Shown: positions 11,643 through 22,490 of the stretch, piece by piece
Layout: each line of letters begins with the position of its first letter
How positions within the stretch are numbered: the first letter of the stretch is position 1
NCBI RefSeq assembly: GCF_964340395.1
Contig: NC_135555.1
Location: 26,284,725 to 26,348,724, forward strand
DNA length: 64,000 bases
Reading direction: 5' to 3'
Origin: Glandiceps talaboti
Lineage: Eukaryota; Hemichordata; Enteropneusta; Spengelidae
Program-made: the position numbers and the translations under genes
The notes under the pieces: model-generated
The model's input: only the letters and a program-made list of their open reading frames with translations
Databases searched by the model: none
What the model was told of the DNA's origin: nothing

Positions 11643-11878
11643 ATGTGATAACAATTGGGTTCAAATATATGCGCAACTTTGGCGATTTTCAATCTTAGAT
11701 CGCTCAATGAAAAATAAAGAAGTCAGTATTCAAAGAAAACCAGATTATACTAAAAAGTGACTTTTCCCTTATTTAGTTGATAAACGTGAATTGTCAATCA
11801 AAAGTTTTGCATTCAGTCGCGAAATAGTGACATAATGTATTGTGGCCCAGGGCTGCAATACATTATATGCGAATTGTT

Positions 11879-12178
11879 TGATAAAAAAATTAAGAAAATT
11901 AAGAAAAATGATTAAAATATTTTTAAAAAATAAAGATAGAATCAAAATAAAAGTAGAATGAAATAAAACTGAAAGTGAAATGAAAACAAAATCAAAATTA
12001 AAAGGAAAGTAAAAGTAAAGTGAAAGCAAAAGTAAAATAGAAATAAAAGTAAAAATAAAAGTAAAATGAAAGTAAAATCAAAACAAAAATATAATAGAAA
12101 TAAAAGTAAAATGAAAATGAAAACAAAAGTAAAATAAAATCAAAATTAGAATTGAAAAAAAAAACAATTAAAAAAAAT
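11879..12178 (+). repeat. A-rich low-complexity tract
   Basis: About 300 bp made almost only of words such as AAAGTAAAAT, GAAAACAAAA and AAAATCAAAA, nearly free of T-runs on this strand. It is a strand-asymmetric degenerate repeat with a period of around 10-12 bp. Confidence 0.8.
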
Positions 12179-12749
12179 CAGTGGCAGTTCTGGTCCGCAA
12201 TAGCCCACAGCTGCCATTCCTTGCGATCTCAACGGCGCCACTGAAAGTGCCGTATACATGTAGCGCCCTCAAAGGCGAGAGTGTGATTATGAGACTGAAT
12301 ATGAATATGAGGCTGAATCTGGCTAACTTTGAATTGAATTTTAAGCCAAACAAAAGCGGGAACACTGTCTCGTTAGACAGAACTGCGTCTGATGAAGGAC
12401 CCTAACAGCCGGTCCTAAACGTCTTAAAAGAAGGGTTAACTATGTATTGGCCCGGGGACGTATCGCCAATGTCTTCCCTGCTAATTTATTCTAATACCTA
12501 GGGTCAATAACCTTGACAAACTGGGCATGTGGCTAACTGACCTTCAAACCAATTTATTATACAAAAAAAAATAATCAAGTCTGAACCAGCGTGGAAAAAT
12601 ATCTCCAATTATTAACAAACTTGACCTAACAACCCATAGTTGGTTACATGGTAAACGCAATGTCATACACATATTTAACATTAATGGTGTTCAGAGTCCC
12701 CTTCCCCCTTTTTCTACCATCGCACACTCCAGGCATACTGAGCAGTACC
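12179..12749. other. No gene recognised
   Basis: A GC-richer stretch (12181-12420) with a short open frame on each strand but no recognisable motif, then AT-rich sequence. Confidence 0.4.
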
Positions 12750-12802
12750 GTAGCCTGCGGGGGGGGGGGCAAGGGGGGCAGCTGCCCCCCCCCCCCCCCT
12801 GA
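12750..12802. repeat. Poly-G / poly-C inverted tract
   Basis: A run of about ten Gs, then AAGGGGGGCAGCTG, then about sixteen Cs. The G and C runs are complementary around CAGCTG, so the segment can form a hairpin, and either strand can form G-quadruplexes. Similar C-tract segments recur near 22870-22995, 24740-24825, 42940, 49640-49790 and 57040. Confidence 0.75.
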
Positions 12803-12907
12803 GATTTCGGAAAAAAGAAAGAAAAAAGCCACTTTTTGAATACATAGCGATGCTATTAAAATCATTATTTACATGACGATTCCTAGCATGCGCCATTTAA
12901 ATGGATA

Positions 12908-14437
12908 TGTAACCCTTTTATGGCCCGCTCATAAAAGTACATGGGATAAAGGAACTTACACGAAAGAAATTTATAAGAATACACACACGGGCTCGGTTCG
13001 TGGTTCGACTGCTGACTTCGTAATACCCAATTTACACCGGGGTGAGAGCAATAGACAACACACACAAGCAAGTTGAATGAAAATATATTTATATAATACC
13101 AACAAGTGGAAAGACTCGCTTCCAAAAAATGATGAAGGGTGCTTCCATAAAAAGTGAAAACTCACAAAAAAAGTATATATCAACAAAACTTATTGTACCA
13201 GGTACTTAAGACAAATGACAAAATAAAATACTAAAAATGTGGAGCGTTTATCCAGTCAAAAATATAATTTAAAGCTACAAGAAAATAATTATCGTGTGAA
13301 ATACTAAGTCTCTGGTAACTGGTTGAGTTCTTTAAAAGTATACAAGGATATCACAGTGTCTCTGCATGTGGTTCACAAGAAGATCCAACGACGCTGTAGC
13401 AGCCCAAAGGTTGATGAAGTCCCAAACAAAAGTTTCAACTATCTTGACACTGGTGGCGCTGTACTCCCTCCAATAGCAACCCACTTGACGTCCTCAGTGG
13501 CGATATATGGTTAAATACACTACACGCTGGAATTGAGTTTCAGTACCTCAAAGGTTCACTGATCAAGTAGAATACATCCAAATTACAGGGTTCTGGTTGT
13601 AAATGTAACCGTTCTCAAAGTGTTCTGTTCTGACTTAATCAATCTATTTCCCTATGCAGAAACGCTCTGTCGCACAGGAACTAAACTTGCATTTTAAAGT
13701 TAGTAATGGTTCAGTGGCTTTACTTGGCAACACAGACTATCGGCTTACTTACAGCTGTGAGAAATTGTCATTGAAGGATCAGCGTCACACTTGGCTAATT
13801 TCCTCTTCCAACTTCACTGTACAGTTACAGACTTCGGATCACATGACACGTGTTGATTGGTATCACATCCAGTCTTATCATGAAACTGACATCGAAGAGT
13901 AAAATCAAGCCGCAACTTACTCAATACAGCTACTGATCCTTCCTCTCACTATAAGTACACTTCTGACTGGCACTATTGTCCGAAAGATGCCAAATTACGA
14001 CAATTCTTAGACGAATTTCGCCATCACCAACAGCAGCAGTCCGTGCGCCTTGCATCATAACATCACATGCTTGTCTAGTCATCACTTTTTAAACTTTTCA
14101 ATCAAATCACTACATCACAACTCAGATTGCTATGCCGAAACTTGCAATGCCTAGTTGTACAAAGGATACCAGTCTAAAGAATGTGTGCAGTGACCAAAAA
14201 TACAATTTCTGATACCATTTACATTGCTCAAACCGATCGCTTGAGATACAATCATACGGACTATATTCTCAAGTCAATAACACATACAGAGTACTATGGC
14301 ACTTGTCATCTCTGGCTGAAGGCAAACTTGTGAAGAGCGCCCTCTAACAACTAAGATTAAACTAGTTTTAATACATTGTCTATTAGTACACAGAAAACTA
14401 TAAATGCAATATTGACCAACTGTTTTCCATGGTCACA
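12908..14437 (-). repeat. 3' LTR of Ty3/Gypsy element
   Basis: 1530 bp, matching the 20955-22490 copy along its length. It lacks a 6-bp CACATG-type insertion present in the other LTR. On the minus strand there is a TATA-like word near 13085-13105 (TATATAAATATA). An 82-codon open frame at 13654-13902 is broken by a stop in the other LTR, so it is not taken as a gene. A CTCF-like word (TTAGAGGGCGCTC on the minus strand) sits near 14336-14348. Confidence 0.95.
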
Positions 14438-14446
14438 CGCTCCCCT
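14438..14446 (-). other. Polypurine tract
   Basis: AGGGGAGCG on the minus strand directly abuts the TGTGACC start of the 3' LTR, the place where plus-strand synthesis is primed. It is short but correctly placed. Confidence 0.6.
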
Positions 14447-14881
14447 GGACAAATGGAGGTCGTCCCGACCTACTAACTTATAAAAAATTTGACATAAAAA
14501 AAAGAAGAAAAGCTACTTGTCTATACCTTATCCCACCCAACCTGCATGTCACACCTGGAACTTGCAACAAAGCCGAAGCAAGACCAAAAAGTAGCCCGCT
14601 GCAATACAACAGTGACATTTGCTATACCTCTATAATCCCACTGATTGGTCTCGACTGCACCACTAACACATTCACAGGCCCCATTCAGTCTCTGAAACAT
14701 ACCTATAACCCATACTTACTGTCATAGTAATAATGTATTATATTCACATAGGTGACAGATTGTGATCTGCAAATTTAATGGTAAATCAACATTAAAGATA
14801 CCAGCAACAAATATACACTAGTGACTAATACTGGTCTTCTCCACAGCTCACCTGAAAGAGAAAAGAAAGACATGTTAGTTT
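14447..14881 (-). other. 3' untranslated part of the Ty3/Gypsy element
   Basis: About 435 bp between the pol stop and the polypurine tract, with no open frame of note and no recognised envelope gene. Confidence 0.6.
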
Positions 14882-17881
14882 CTAGTCTTGCTTATATTTC
14901 ACATGTTTGATATTTTTCCTCAATGCATTCTGTCTGTTAATCAATTCGTTTAGTTTCTGAACACAACTTTCATCAAGTGGACTATTCCCCCTAACACCAT
15001 TAGTCTTACAAGTAATTGCCAAATTTAGTCGATCCGGTGGTTTTATGGTTCTCCTCGAACGACATGGCAAAGTACGTTCACACACATTATTAGTAACTCT
15101 TCTCGTCTGTGTGTCTTCTGCAGTCTCAGGTTCCAATAGCTGAGGTCTTTCACATTCCAATACATTCGTTTTATCATCCTTTGCCTTGGTATGTGTACCA
15201 ACAACTTCAGGTGACGATACTGTATGATGGGTGCCAACTGAAGTATTGCAACTAGACTGTGGTCTGGTCTCTGATCTGCCTACAATGGTGTCTACTGAAA
15301 TGCTGGGTTCTATACTCGAATGTCTACTTGTATTGGTGACTTCAATTCCACTATCAGCAGTATTACAACTTTGATCCTTCACATACGGTGATTCCTGTCC
15401 AGTCTGTGGTTGGTATACCTCTTCACGTATCTCATAGAATTCATCCTCACTTTCATCAGATTCAGTCCCAAAGGATTCCATCACTTTGGATTGGCTTCTG
15501 GTTGTAGGTCTCTCTCTTCGTTCTTGCTTTGGAGCTTCTTCAGTCTGTTTCAAAGGTCTTTCTGGGTACAATCTTGGCAGTGTACTACAAGGTAAGAGTA
15601 GGTTTCTATGCAGTGTTCTCTCTCTACCACCATCCCCTTCAGCTTTCACAACATATACTGGAATATCAGGATTTGGTTTGCGAATAACTTGGTATCTACG
15701 AGGCTCCCATCGATCAGCTATTTTGTGTTTTCCTCGAAGGTTGACATTTTTTACAAGGACCCAATCCCCAACTTCCAATGTAGCCTCTCTCACACGCTGA
15801 TCATAATATCGCTTGTTATAGCCTGCTCTATTCCTTGCTTGAACATCAGCTAGATGATAGGCCTCCTCTAGTCTTGATCTCATGTCACTCGCATACTTGT
15901 CATATCCACCATCCTGATTCCTGGGCTGTAATCCCATGTAAATGTCGACAGGAAGTCTCGGGTGTCGTCCATACATCAAGTAGTATGGGGAAAATCCTGT
16001 ACTGTCATTACGTGTGCAGTTATAAGCATGCACTAATGGTGCCACATGTTGTTTCCACTGTGCTTTCTTGTGGTTTGGTAGCATACCCAACATATCAATT
16101 AATGTTCTATTGAACCTCTCGCATTGGCCATTCCCTTGGGGATGGTATGGTGTCGTACGAGTTTTCTTCACACCTGTGAGTTCACACAACTGTCTGATGA
16201 CCTTTGCTTCAAAATCCCTTCCCTGGTCAGAGTGCAGGCATCCAGGAAAACCATAATGCACCAGGAAGTGGTTGTAAAGATGGTCAGCTGTAGGCTTTGC
16301 CTTTTGATTAGCAGTTGGGATTGCCACAGCATATCTCATAAAGTGATCTGTGATGACCAGTATGTTACCAACTCCTCCTTTTCCGTCTTCAATAGTAAGG
16401 TAATCCATACAAACCAATTCCAAGGGTTGAGTGGTTCTAATATTAACAAATGGAGCTTTAGCCTGCAAGTTTGTTTGAAGCTTCCTACGAGTACACCTTT
16501 CGCAAGTCTGTACTTTCTGGTCCACATCATGTTTCATATATGGCCAATATAAACGCTCCCTTAACAATTCAAGTGATCTTTCCTGTCCAGGGTGCCCAAC
16601 ATCATCGTGTATACCTTCCAATGCAGTACCTCTGTATTGTGCGGGCAACACCAATTGATAGTGAAAGTGACCATCAAATCCCTTCCTTTTCCTGTGTAGA
16701 ACTCCTTGTCTGAAATACAATCGGTCCCATTCTTTCAATCCGGCACGCACTGCTGGAGATTCATCACTACGCTCTTCTTTGGAGGGTGCATACTTCCTTT
16801 CCTTATAGTAGCACAGTCGACCTATCACCTCATCCTGTTGCTGCAACTCTCTCCACTCTTTCATTGTTACTGTTGGCAGTGACAACATACCATTCGCTAC
16901 TGGAGGTATTTCCAAGCTGTTCGGTAAACTGGTTGCTGAGTAACATAAGGCCTCGGCCCAGTTATTACACTGAACTAAGTGTGCCTGACAAACTGCTTGG
17001 ACTTCTTCCTCTGTGGGAACCAATACAGCCTGTTCCATGTTGTCCTCCAGAGGGTGGTCATCCTGCCATAACCATTGTGTAGATCCATTTTGGTTCATCC
17101 TTGATAGGCCATCGGCATCGCCATTTTGCTTACCAGGTCTATAACATAGAGTGAAATTATATGCTGCGAGAGCCGCCAGCCATCTGTGGCCTGTTGCATC
17201 CAGTCTAGCTGTTGTCGTTACATACGTTAAGGGGTTGTTATCAGTGACAACAACAAACTTATGACCATACAAGTAATCATGAAACTTGTGGGTAACAGCC
17301 CACTTCAAAGCCAAAAACTCAAGTTTATGCACTGGATAACTGCGTTCACTCTGGGACAAGCCCCTACTGGCATACCCTATCACTCGACGGTCTTTCCCCT
17401 CACCTTGGTACAACACAGCTCCCAATCGAGCTAAGCTGGCATCAGTATGAAGCTCAAAAGGCTTGCTGTAATTCGCATACCCTAAAACTGGCGCATCAGT
17501 CAACCTTGCTCTAATAGTATCAAAAGCTTCCTGATGTATGGCGTCCCATTGAAACCTTGGGTGTCCACTTGGTGGATTTCTTCCCTTCAGTTGCTTTCCT
17601 TTCTTCCGAGGCATTCCATGGGTGAGTTCATCCAGGGGTTTAGCAATTTTGGAATAACCTTCCACAAACCTCCTGTAATAAGATGAAAATCCAAGAAAAG
17701 TTGTTAGTTCACGAGCTGTGGTGGGTACTGGCCACTCTCTCACTTTCTGGATTTTGTCTGGGTCAGTCCTGATGCCCTCAGCAGACACTATATGACCAAG
17801 ATATTTCACTTCAGCCCTCAGAAACTGACACTTGCTAGGTTGCACCTTCAGGCCATGATGTTTAAGACGATCCAATACCAT
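14882..17881 (-). CDS. pol: Ty3/Gypsy pol: RT thumb, RNase H, integrase
   Basis: A 999-codon open frame. Residues 1-90 are the end of RT (GLKVQPSKCQF, YLGHIVS, FLGFSSYYRRF). RNase H spans about 140-260 with catalytic D147, E188 and D214. Integrase has the H425/H430/C460/C463 zinc module, then a DDE core with D493, D552 and E588 in normal spacing. A chromatin-type tail module lies near 700-765 (DRWEPRRYQVI), followed by a polar, acidic extension of about 200 residues to the stop. RNase H and integrase look intact and are probably recent in selection history. The frame lacks the RT fingers and palm, which should lie just upstream. The listed Met is internal; translation would come from gag-pol. 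Confidence 0.93.
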   Translation of the reverse strand: MVLDRLKHHGLKVQPSKCQFLRAEVKYLGHIVSAEGIRTDPDKIQKVREWPVPTTARELTTFLGFSSYYRRFVEGYSKIAKPLDELTHGMPRKKGKQLKGRNPPSGHPRFQWDAIHQEAFDTIRARLTDAPVLGYANYSKPFELHTDASLARLGAVLYQGEGKDRRVIGYASRGLSQSERSYPVHKLEFLALKWAVTHKFHDYLYGHKFVVVTDNNPLTYVTTTARLDATGHRWLAALAAYNFTLCYRPGKQNGDADGLSRMNQNGSTQWLWQDDHPLEDNMEQAVLVPTEEEVQAVCQAHLVQCNNWAEALCYSATSLPNSLEIPPVANGMLSLPTVTMKEWRELQQQDEVIGRLCYYKERKYAPSKEERSDESPAVRAGLKEWDRLYFRQGVLHRKRKGFDGHFHYQLVLPAQYRGTALEGIHDDVGHPGQERSLELLRERLYWPYMKHDVDQKVQTCERCTRRKLQTNLQAKAPFVNIRTTQPLELVCMDYLTIEDGKGGVGNILVITDHFMRYAVAIPTANQKAKPTADHLYNHFLVHYGFPGCLHSDQGRDFEAKVIRQLCELTGVKKTRTTPYHPQGNGQCERFNRTLIDMLGMLPNHKKAQWKQHVAPLVHAYNCTRNDSTGFSPYYLMYGRHPRLPVDIYMGLQPRNQDGGYDKYASDMRSRLEEAYHLADVQARNRAGYNKRYYDQRVREATLEVGDWVLVKNVNLRGKHKIADRWEPRRYQVIRKPNPDIPVYVVKAEGDGGRERTLHRNLLLPCSTLPRLYPERPLKQTEEAPKQERRERPTTRSQSKVMESFGTESDESEDEFYEIREEVYQPQTGQESPYVKDQSCNTADSGIEVTNTSRHSSIEPSISVDTIVGRSETRPQSSCNTSVGTHHTVSSPEVVGTHTKAKDDKTNVLECERPQLLEPETAEDTQTRRVTNNVCERTLPCRSRRTIKPPDRLNLAITCKTNGVRGNSPLDESCVQKLNELINRQNALRKNIKHVKYKQD

Positions 17882-17904
17882 ACCAAGTCGTTGCAGATGC
17901 TCCT

Positions 17905-18621
17905 CTATGGTCTTTGCAAATATGATTCTCTGATGACACCACTTTCTTTCATTCCTTTTAACACTTGCTTCACTTCTTCATACATAGCCGGAGGAACGCG
18001 ACGATATCGTTCTTTGATAGGGGCCTCATCTGTCAGTCGGATACGATGTTTCTCAAGAGAGCAGTATCCCAAATCATGATCATGTCTTGAGAAGATCTCC
18101 TTTCTCTCAGCCAAGACTTGTTCAACCTCCCTCAATTGTTGTTCAGTGATTGGAGATTCTGACATATCAAACTGGACATCCTCATTCAGAACTATCTTTC
18201 TAGTACCCGTGACACCTTGCTCATTCTCCTCTCTAACTTGGTTACAGACATGTACTCCTTCTAGGTGTTCACCAGGTTTTCCTACCCAGTTAACAGCCTT
18301 TGCTCGAGCCAGAAGCTCCCCTGGTCGAATGGTGACTGGGGTCTTTGAATCATTCCTTACATTTACTGGAACTTTGGTGACTGTCCTTGTACAGTTCAAT
18401 ATACCCACTGAAGGACTGGTAACAACAGACTGTTTAATCCCCATGGTGGGTTCCACAGATACAACATACTGATCACCTAGTGGTCCTCTCTTAGTCCTAC
18501 CCCAAACAGTCATCATTCTCTCTGGTGCTAGTTCAACCGGATGCTTCATAAATGCTCTCACTTCACCAGTGTCTCCCTTGCTGCCAACAAATCTATCACG
18601 TTCATCCAACTTGGCAAACAC
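17905..18621 (-). pseudogene. pol: Ty3/Gypsy pol: linker and RT N-terminus, truncated
   Basis: This frame of about 238 codons lies between protease and RT. Its last 60 residues are the RT entry: HRIRLTDEAPIKERYRR, then PPAMYEEVKQVL and GVIRES. After GVIRES the family continues for roughly 120-140 residues through the catalytic Asp motifs to the YxDD box. Here the sequence jumps straight to the segment that follows YxDD and changes frame, so all RT catalytic residues are missing. It is in the same frame as the gag-protease ORF upstream, separated by one TAA (18625-18627) and one codon. The start listed here is GTG and is not a real initiation site. Confidence 0.85.
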
Positions 18622-18624
18622 CTT

Positions 18625-20604
18625 TTAGGCAACTGTAGAAATTCTCATACATCTAGCTCCCCTGTGTTTCCCTGGTTTGAAATTCCCTCTAGGCATTAGC
18701 TCTAAGAAGTTGCTACCAATGAGTACCGGCACCTCCTTATTGTAGTCATTGATTGGTACTACCATAGCTGGGATAGCACACATCTCATCACTGCCAAAAG
18801 TGTTCTTTGGGAAATACATTTCAACATCTATTACTCCAAGAAAAGGTACAGGTTGGTCATTTGCTCCCTTTATGATCAAATCTTCTTGTACTGATTGTAA
18901 TGGACATTTGGACAACCATTTATTATAGAACCATACACTTATAGAAGTCACTTGGGATCCAGTGTCTATCAAGCATGGACTTTGTATCCCCTCTACAAAC
19001 ACTGTGCCCTCCATTGCTCCGCCAATGAGCCCTGCTTTCCTGGGTTGAAGTCTTATTGGCTTCAGTCCTGCACGCTGTTGGTATAGTCTATGCATGTTCG
19101 TCATTGGTGACTGTTGAGATGACCCCTTGGACCCCGATACCTTCTCCGGGCAAGCTTTGGCTAAATGACCACGCTGGTGGCAATGATAACATTCCCTGTC
19201 ATCCCTCTTTGGTGGTTGAAGACAATCTCGTGCAAGATGCCCCTCATCTCCACAATTATAGCAGGTCCAACTCTTTTTGGTTTTCGCTTCACCTGATACC
19301 TTGGTCTCTGTCCGAACTGTTGTTGGTTTGGTTTTCACCTCTCCTTGTTCTAGCTTTTCGTACTTGTCCTTCATTGCCTTCAGCTCTTGCTCCATTCGTT
19401 TAAGTTGAACTTCTTGTGCCTTTGCTGTTTGTGACATAGTGGTAATACCCTCAACCGCCAACTTTAACATCTTCATCTGTTGTGTAGCTTGTCCACCATC
19501 TTCATCTTGCAGGGCTGTGCTATCTTTTTCTTTGGTAGCTTGTTGGGCCCTTCCCACCACTGTTGCCTTTACTGCCTTACCTTTAAACATTGACTGATCT
19601 TCTCTTTCCTTCACATCCTGTTCCACCAATCTGGCTTCACGTCGTAACTCATCGAAACTGGTGCACTGCTTGTGCAGGTGTCGAAGCCCAGTAATCACCC
19701 TGTCATCTCTCAAGGTCCTCCAAAATGTTTCACGTAGAGTTTCATCCATATCCGAAATGGTGATGCCACCACGCCTTCTAACCAAGTTCAGATCTATCTC
19801 CAGTCTAGTACCATACTCTGACACGCCCTCCTGTTCTCTTTGTCTATTGTTATAGAACTTCTGAAGTAGTGCATGGCCTGTCTCAACAGTACCATAAATA
19901 CCTTCTAGTTTATCAACAATCTCTTCCACGGTGGCACTCCGACTCATATTCATTACAGTTTGTCCAGCTGGACCTCTTAATGATTTCCGTACAACTCTAA
20001 TAATAACTCCATGACTGTGTGTCCCCTCCCTTAACAAACACTCAACATCGTATTTCCAAACCTCAAAGTCAACATCCCCTTTCTTATCTGGGTCCCCCGA
20101 GAAAGTTGGTAATTTGGGCTGGTTATACACAGTGGTATATCTAGTAGACTTCTCCCCTTCCCCATCACTATCAACATTTACTCGTGGTGTGCTACTTCCA
20201 GGAAGCCCCTTACTATCTGAAAAAGGAGGAATATTATCGAAAGAATAACTCACCTTTGGTTTCTGTCCTTCTCTCAATTCTTCATCACTTGGATACTCAT
20301 ATTTGTGTACCACCTTTGGGGTAGGATATCTGTCAAGTTGACTAATAGCCCTTCTCTTCTCAGCAATGTCATGCTGCAGTTGTTGAACAGTCTTATCCAT
20401 AGCTTCCTCTTCCTGTCTAATCAAGTCCAACTCGTTCGATTCTCTCTTCAACTTCTCAATAAGAGCCATGCGTTGCGTCACATGTCTCTCTCTTTCAGCA
20501 GTCTCTGTGCGTTTCTTCTCCCTTGGGGACCGTTCCTTCTTGATTGCTCCCTCTCGGATAGTCGACTGGTAAGCAGGCACATATTCCCCATGGCCCTCCT
20601 CCAT
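18625..20604 (-). CDS. gag: Ty3/Gypsy gag and aspartic protease
   Basis: A 659-codon frame. A charged coiled coil (about residues 25-95) precedes the capsid-like region (about 160-340; LPTFSGDPDKKG, FEVWKYDVECLL). A second short coil (about 390-420) leads to two CCHC zinc knuckles (C448-C451-H456-C461 and C472-C475-H480-C485) that would bind RNA. A retropepsin follows with the active site IDTGS at about 546-550 and a VPVLIGSNFLE flap-end motif. Gag would form the particle and protease would cleave it. Upstream, the same frame continues past this ATG through a TGA at about 20665 to another ATG (about 20683), suggesting the original start was further upstream and that this copy carries an early stop. 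Confidence 0.92.
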   Translation of the reverse strand: MEEGHGEYVPAYQSTIREGAIKKERSPREKKRTETAERERHVTQRMALIEKLKRESNELDLIRQEEEAMDKTVQQLQHDIAEKRRAISQLDRYPTPKVVHKYEYPSDEELREGQKPKVSYSFDNIPPFSDSKGLPGSSTPRVNVDSDGEGEKSTRYTTVYNQPKLPTFSGDPDKKGDVDFEVWKYDVECLLREGTHSHGVIIRVVRKSLRGPAGQTVMNMSRSATVEEIVDKLEGIYGTVETGHALLQKFYNNRQREQEGVSEYGTRLEIDLNLVRRRGGITISDMDETLRETFWRTLRDDRVITGLRHLHKQCTSFDELRREARLVEQDVKEREDQSMFKGKAVKATVVGRAQQATKEKDSTALQDEDGGQATQQMKMLKLAVEGITTMSQTAKAQEVQLKRMEQELKAMKDKYEKLEQGEVKTKPTTVRTETKVSGEAKTKKSWTCYNCGDEGHLARDCLQPPKRDDRECYHCHQRGHLAKACPEKVSGSKGSSQQSPMTNMHRLYQQRAGLKPIRLQPRKAGLIGGAMEGTVFVEGIQSPCLIDTGSQVTSISVWFYNKWLSKCPLQSVQEDLIIKGANDQPVPFLGVIDVEMYFPKNTFGSDEMCAIPAMVVPINDYNKEVPVLIGSNFLELMPRGNFKPGKHRGARCMRISTVA

Positions 20605-20931
20605 GTCAATCCAACTGGCTGCAATATCCTTAGGACCAATGGGTTCTCCCTCAACATCGACTCACTCGTCATCCGACATATTGCTATACAGTTCCAAACA
20701 AGACAACAAGCATACACAATTACACTTACCACGCTCACCTTACTCTGACTCACACTAGTCCAGGACAAAAGGTGGGACAAGCTCAAAGGTATGCAATACC
20801 GTATACAACAGCAGGCAATTCCAAAGCTCCAAACCCCAACAACGTTGCAAACCAAAATGTTGTCTTTACTCTAACCCCGTGTTCTGCCAAACAAGTATTT
20901 GTCAGCACAACTTACTGTACCATCAAACCAT

Positions 20932-20949
20932 GCCCCACGTTGGGCGCCA
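20932..20949 (-). other. Primer-binding site, tRNA-Lys type
   Basis: The minus strand reads TGGCGCCCAACGTGGGGC five bases inside the 5' LTR. This 18-mer is complementary to the 3' end of animal tRNA-Lys (CUU, the Lys1,2 type), from memory of published primer sites. It marks 20955-22490 as the 5' LTR. Confidence 0.85.
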
Positions 20950-20954
20950 TTTCA

Positions 20955-22490
20955 TGTAACCCTTTTATGGCCCGCTCATAAAAGTACATGGGATAAAGGA
21001 ACTTACACGAAAGAAATTTATAAGAATACACACACGGGCTCGGTTCGTGGTTCGACTGCTGACTTCGTAATACCCAATTTACACCGGGGTGAGAGCAATA
21101 GACAACATACACAAGCAAGTTGAATGAAAATATATTTATATAATACCAACAAGTGGAAAGACTCGCTTCCAAAAAATGATGAAGGGTGCTTCCATAAAAA
21201 GTGAAAACTCACAAAAAAAGTATATATCAACAAAACTTATTGTACCAGGTACTTAAGACTAATGACAAAATAAAATACTAAAAATGTGGAGCGTTTATCC
21301 AGTCAAAAATATAATTTAAAGCTACAAGAAAATAATTATCGTGTGAAATACTAAGTCTCTGGTAACTGGTTAAGTTCTTTATAAGTATACAAGGATATCA
21401 CAGTGTCTCTGCATGTGGTTCACAAGAAGATCCAACGACGCTGCACATGTAGCAGCCCAAAGGTCGATGAAGTCCCAAACAAAAGTTTCAACTATCTTGA
21501 CACTGGTGGCGCTGTACTCCCTCCAATAGCAACCCACTTGACGTCCTCAGTGGCGATATATGGTTAAATACACTACACGTTGGAATTGAGTTTCAGTACC
21601 TCAAAGGTTCACTGATCAAGTAGAATACATCCAAATTACAGGGTTCTGGTTGTAAATGTAACCGTTCTCAAAGTGTTCTGTTCTGACTTAATCAATCTAT
21701 TTCCCTATGCAGAAACGCTCTGTCGCACAGGAACTAAACTTGCATTTTAAAGTTAGTAATGGTTCAGTGGCTTTACTTGGCAACACAGACTATCGGCTTA
21801 CTTACAGCTGTGAGAAATTGTCATTGTAGGATCAGCGTCACACTTGGCTAATTTCCTCTTCCAACTTCACTGTACAGTTACAGACTTCGGATCACATGAC
21901 ACGTGTTGATTGGTATCACATCCAGTCTTATCATGAAACTGACATCGAAGAGTAAAATCAAGCCGTAACTTACTCAATACAGCTACTGATCCTTCCTCTC
22001 ACTATAAGTACACTTCTAACTGGCACTATCGTCCGAAAGATGCCAAATTACGACAATTCTTAGACGAATTTCGCCATCACCAACAGCAGCAGTCCGTGCG
22101 CCTTGCATCATAACATCACATGCTTGTCTAGTCATCACTTTTTAAACTTTTCAATCAAATCACTACATCACAACTCAGATTGCTATGCCGAAACTTGCAA
22201 TGCCTAGTTGTACAAAGGATACCAGTCCAAAGAATGTGTGCAGTGACCAAAAATACAATTTCTGATACCATTTACATTGCTCAAACCGATCGCTTGAGAT
22301 ACAATCATACGGACTATATTCTCAAGTCAATAACACATACAGAGTACTATGGCACTTGTCATCTCTGGCTGAAGGCAAACTTGTGAAGAGCGCCCTCTAA
22401 CAACTAAGATTAAACTAGTTTTAATACATTGTCTATTAGTACACAGAAAACTATAAATGCAATATTGACCAACTGTTTTCCATGGTCACA
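20955..22490 (-). repeat. 5' LTR of Ty3/Gypsy element
   Basis: 1536 bp, TGTAACCC...GTCACA on the plus strand, nearly identical to 12908-14437. It would carry the element's promoter, transcribed leftwards. GATA at 22491-22494 completes the target duplication. Confidence 0.95.

Larger units (their letters stand above)
12908..22490 (-). mobile_element. Ty3/Gypsy LTR retrotransposon, recent, RT-deleted
   Basis: Two direct LTRs (12908-14437 and 20955-22490) bound 6.5 kb holding gag-protease, an RT remnant, RNase H and integrase on the minus strand, the Ty3/Gypsy order. Each LTR runs TGTAACCC...GTCACA. The 4-bp target duplication GATA is present at 12904-12907 and 22491-22494. The LTRs differ by about eleven substitutions and one 6-bp indel by eye, roughly 0.7%, so insertion was recent. 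A primer-binding site and a short purine tract are in place. The middle of RT is deleted and at least two in-frame stops interrupt gag-pol, so this copy cannot replicate alone. It is treated as an old genomic retroelement. Confidence 0.95.

Noticed and set aside
11879-12178. Poly(A) tail of a retrogene
   Set aside because: Too long and degenerate with G and T interspersed, and no coding sequence upstream of it.
13654-13902. 82-codon frame in the left LTR
   Set aside because: Its counterpart in the right LTR has an in-frame stop at the matching position (about 21828), and LTRs seldom encode proteins.
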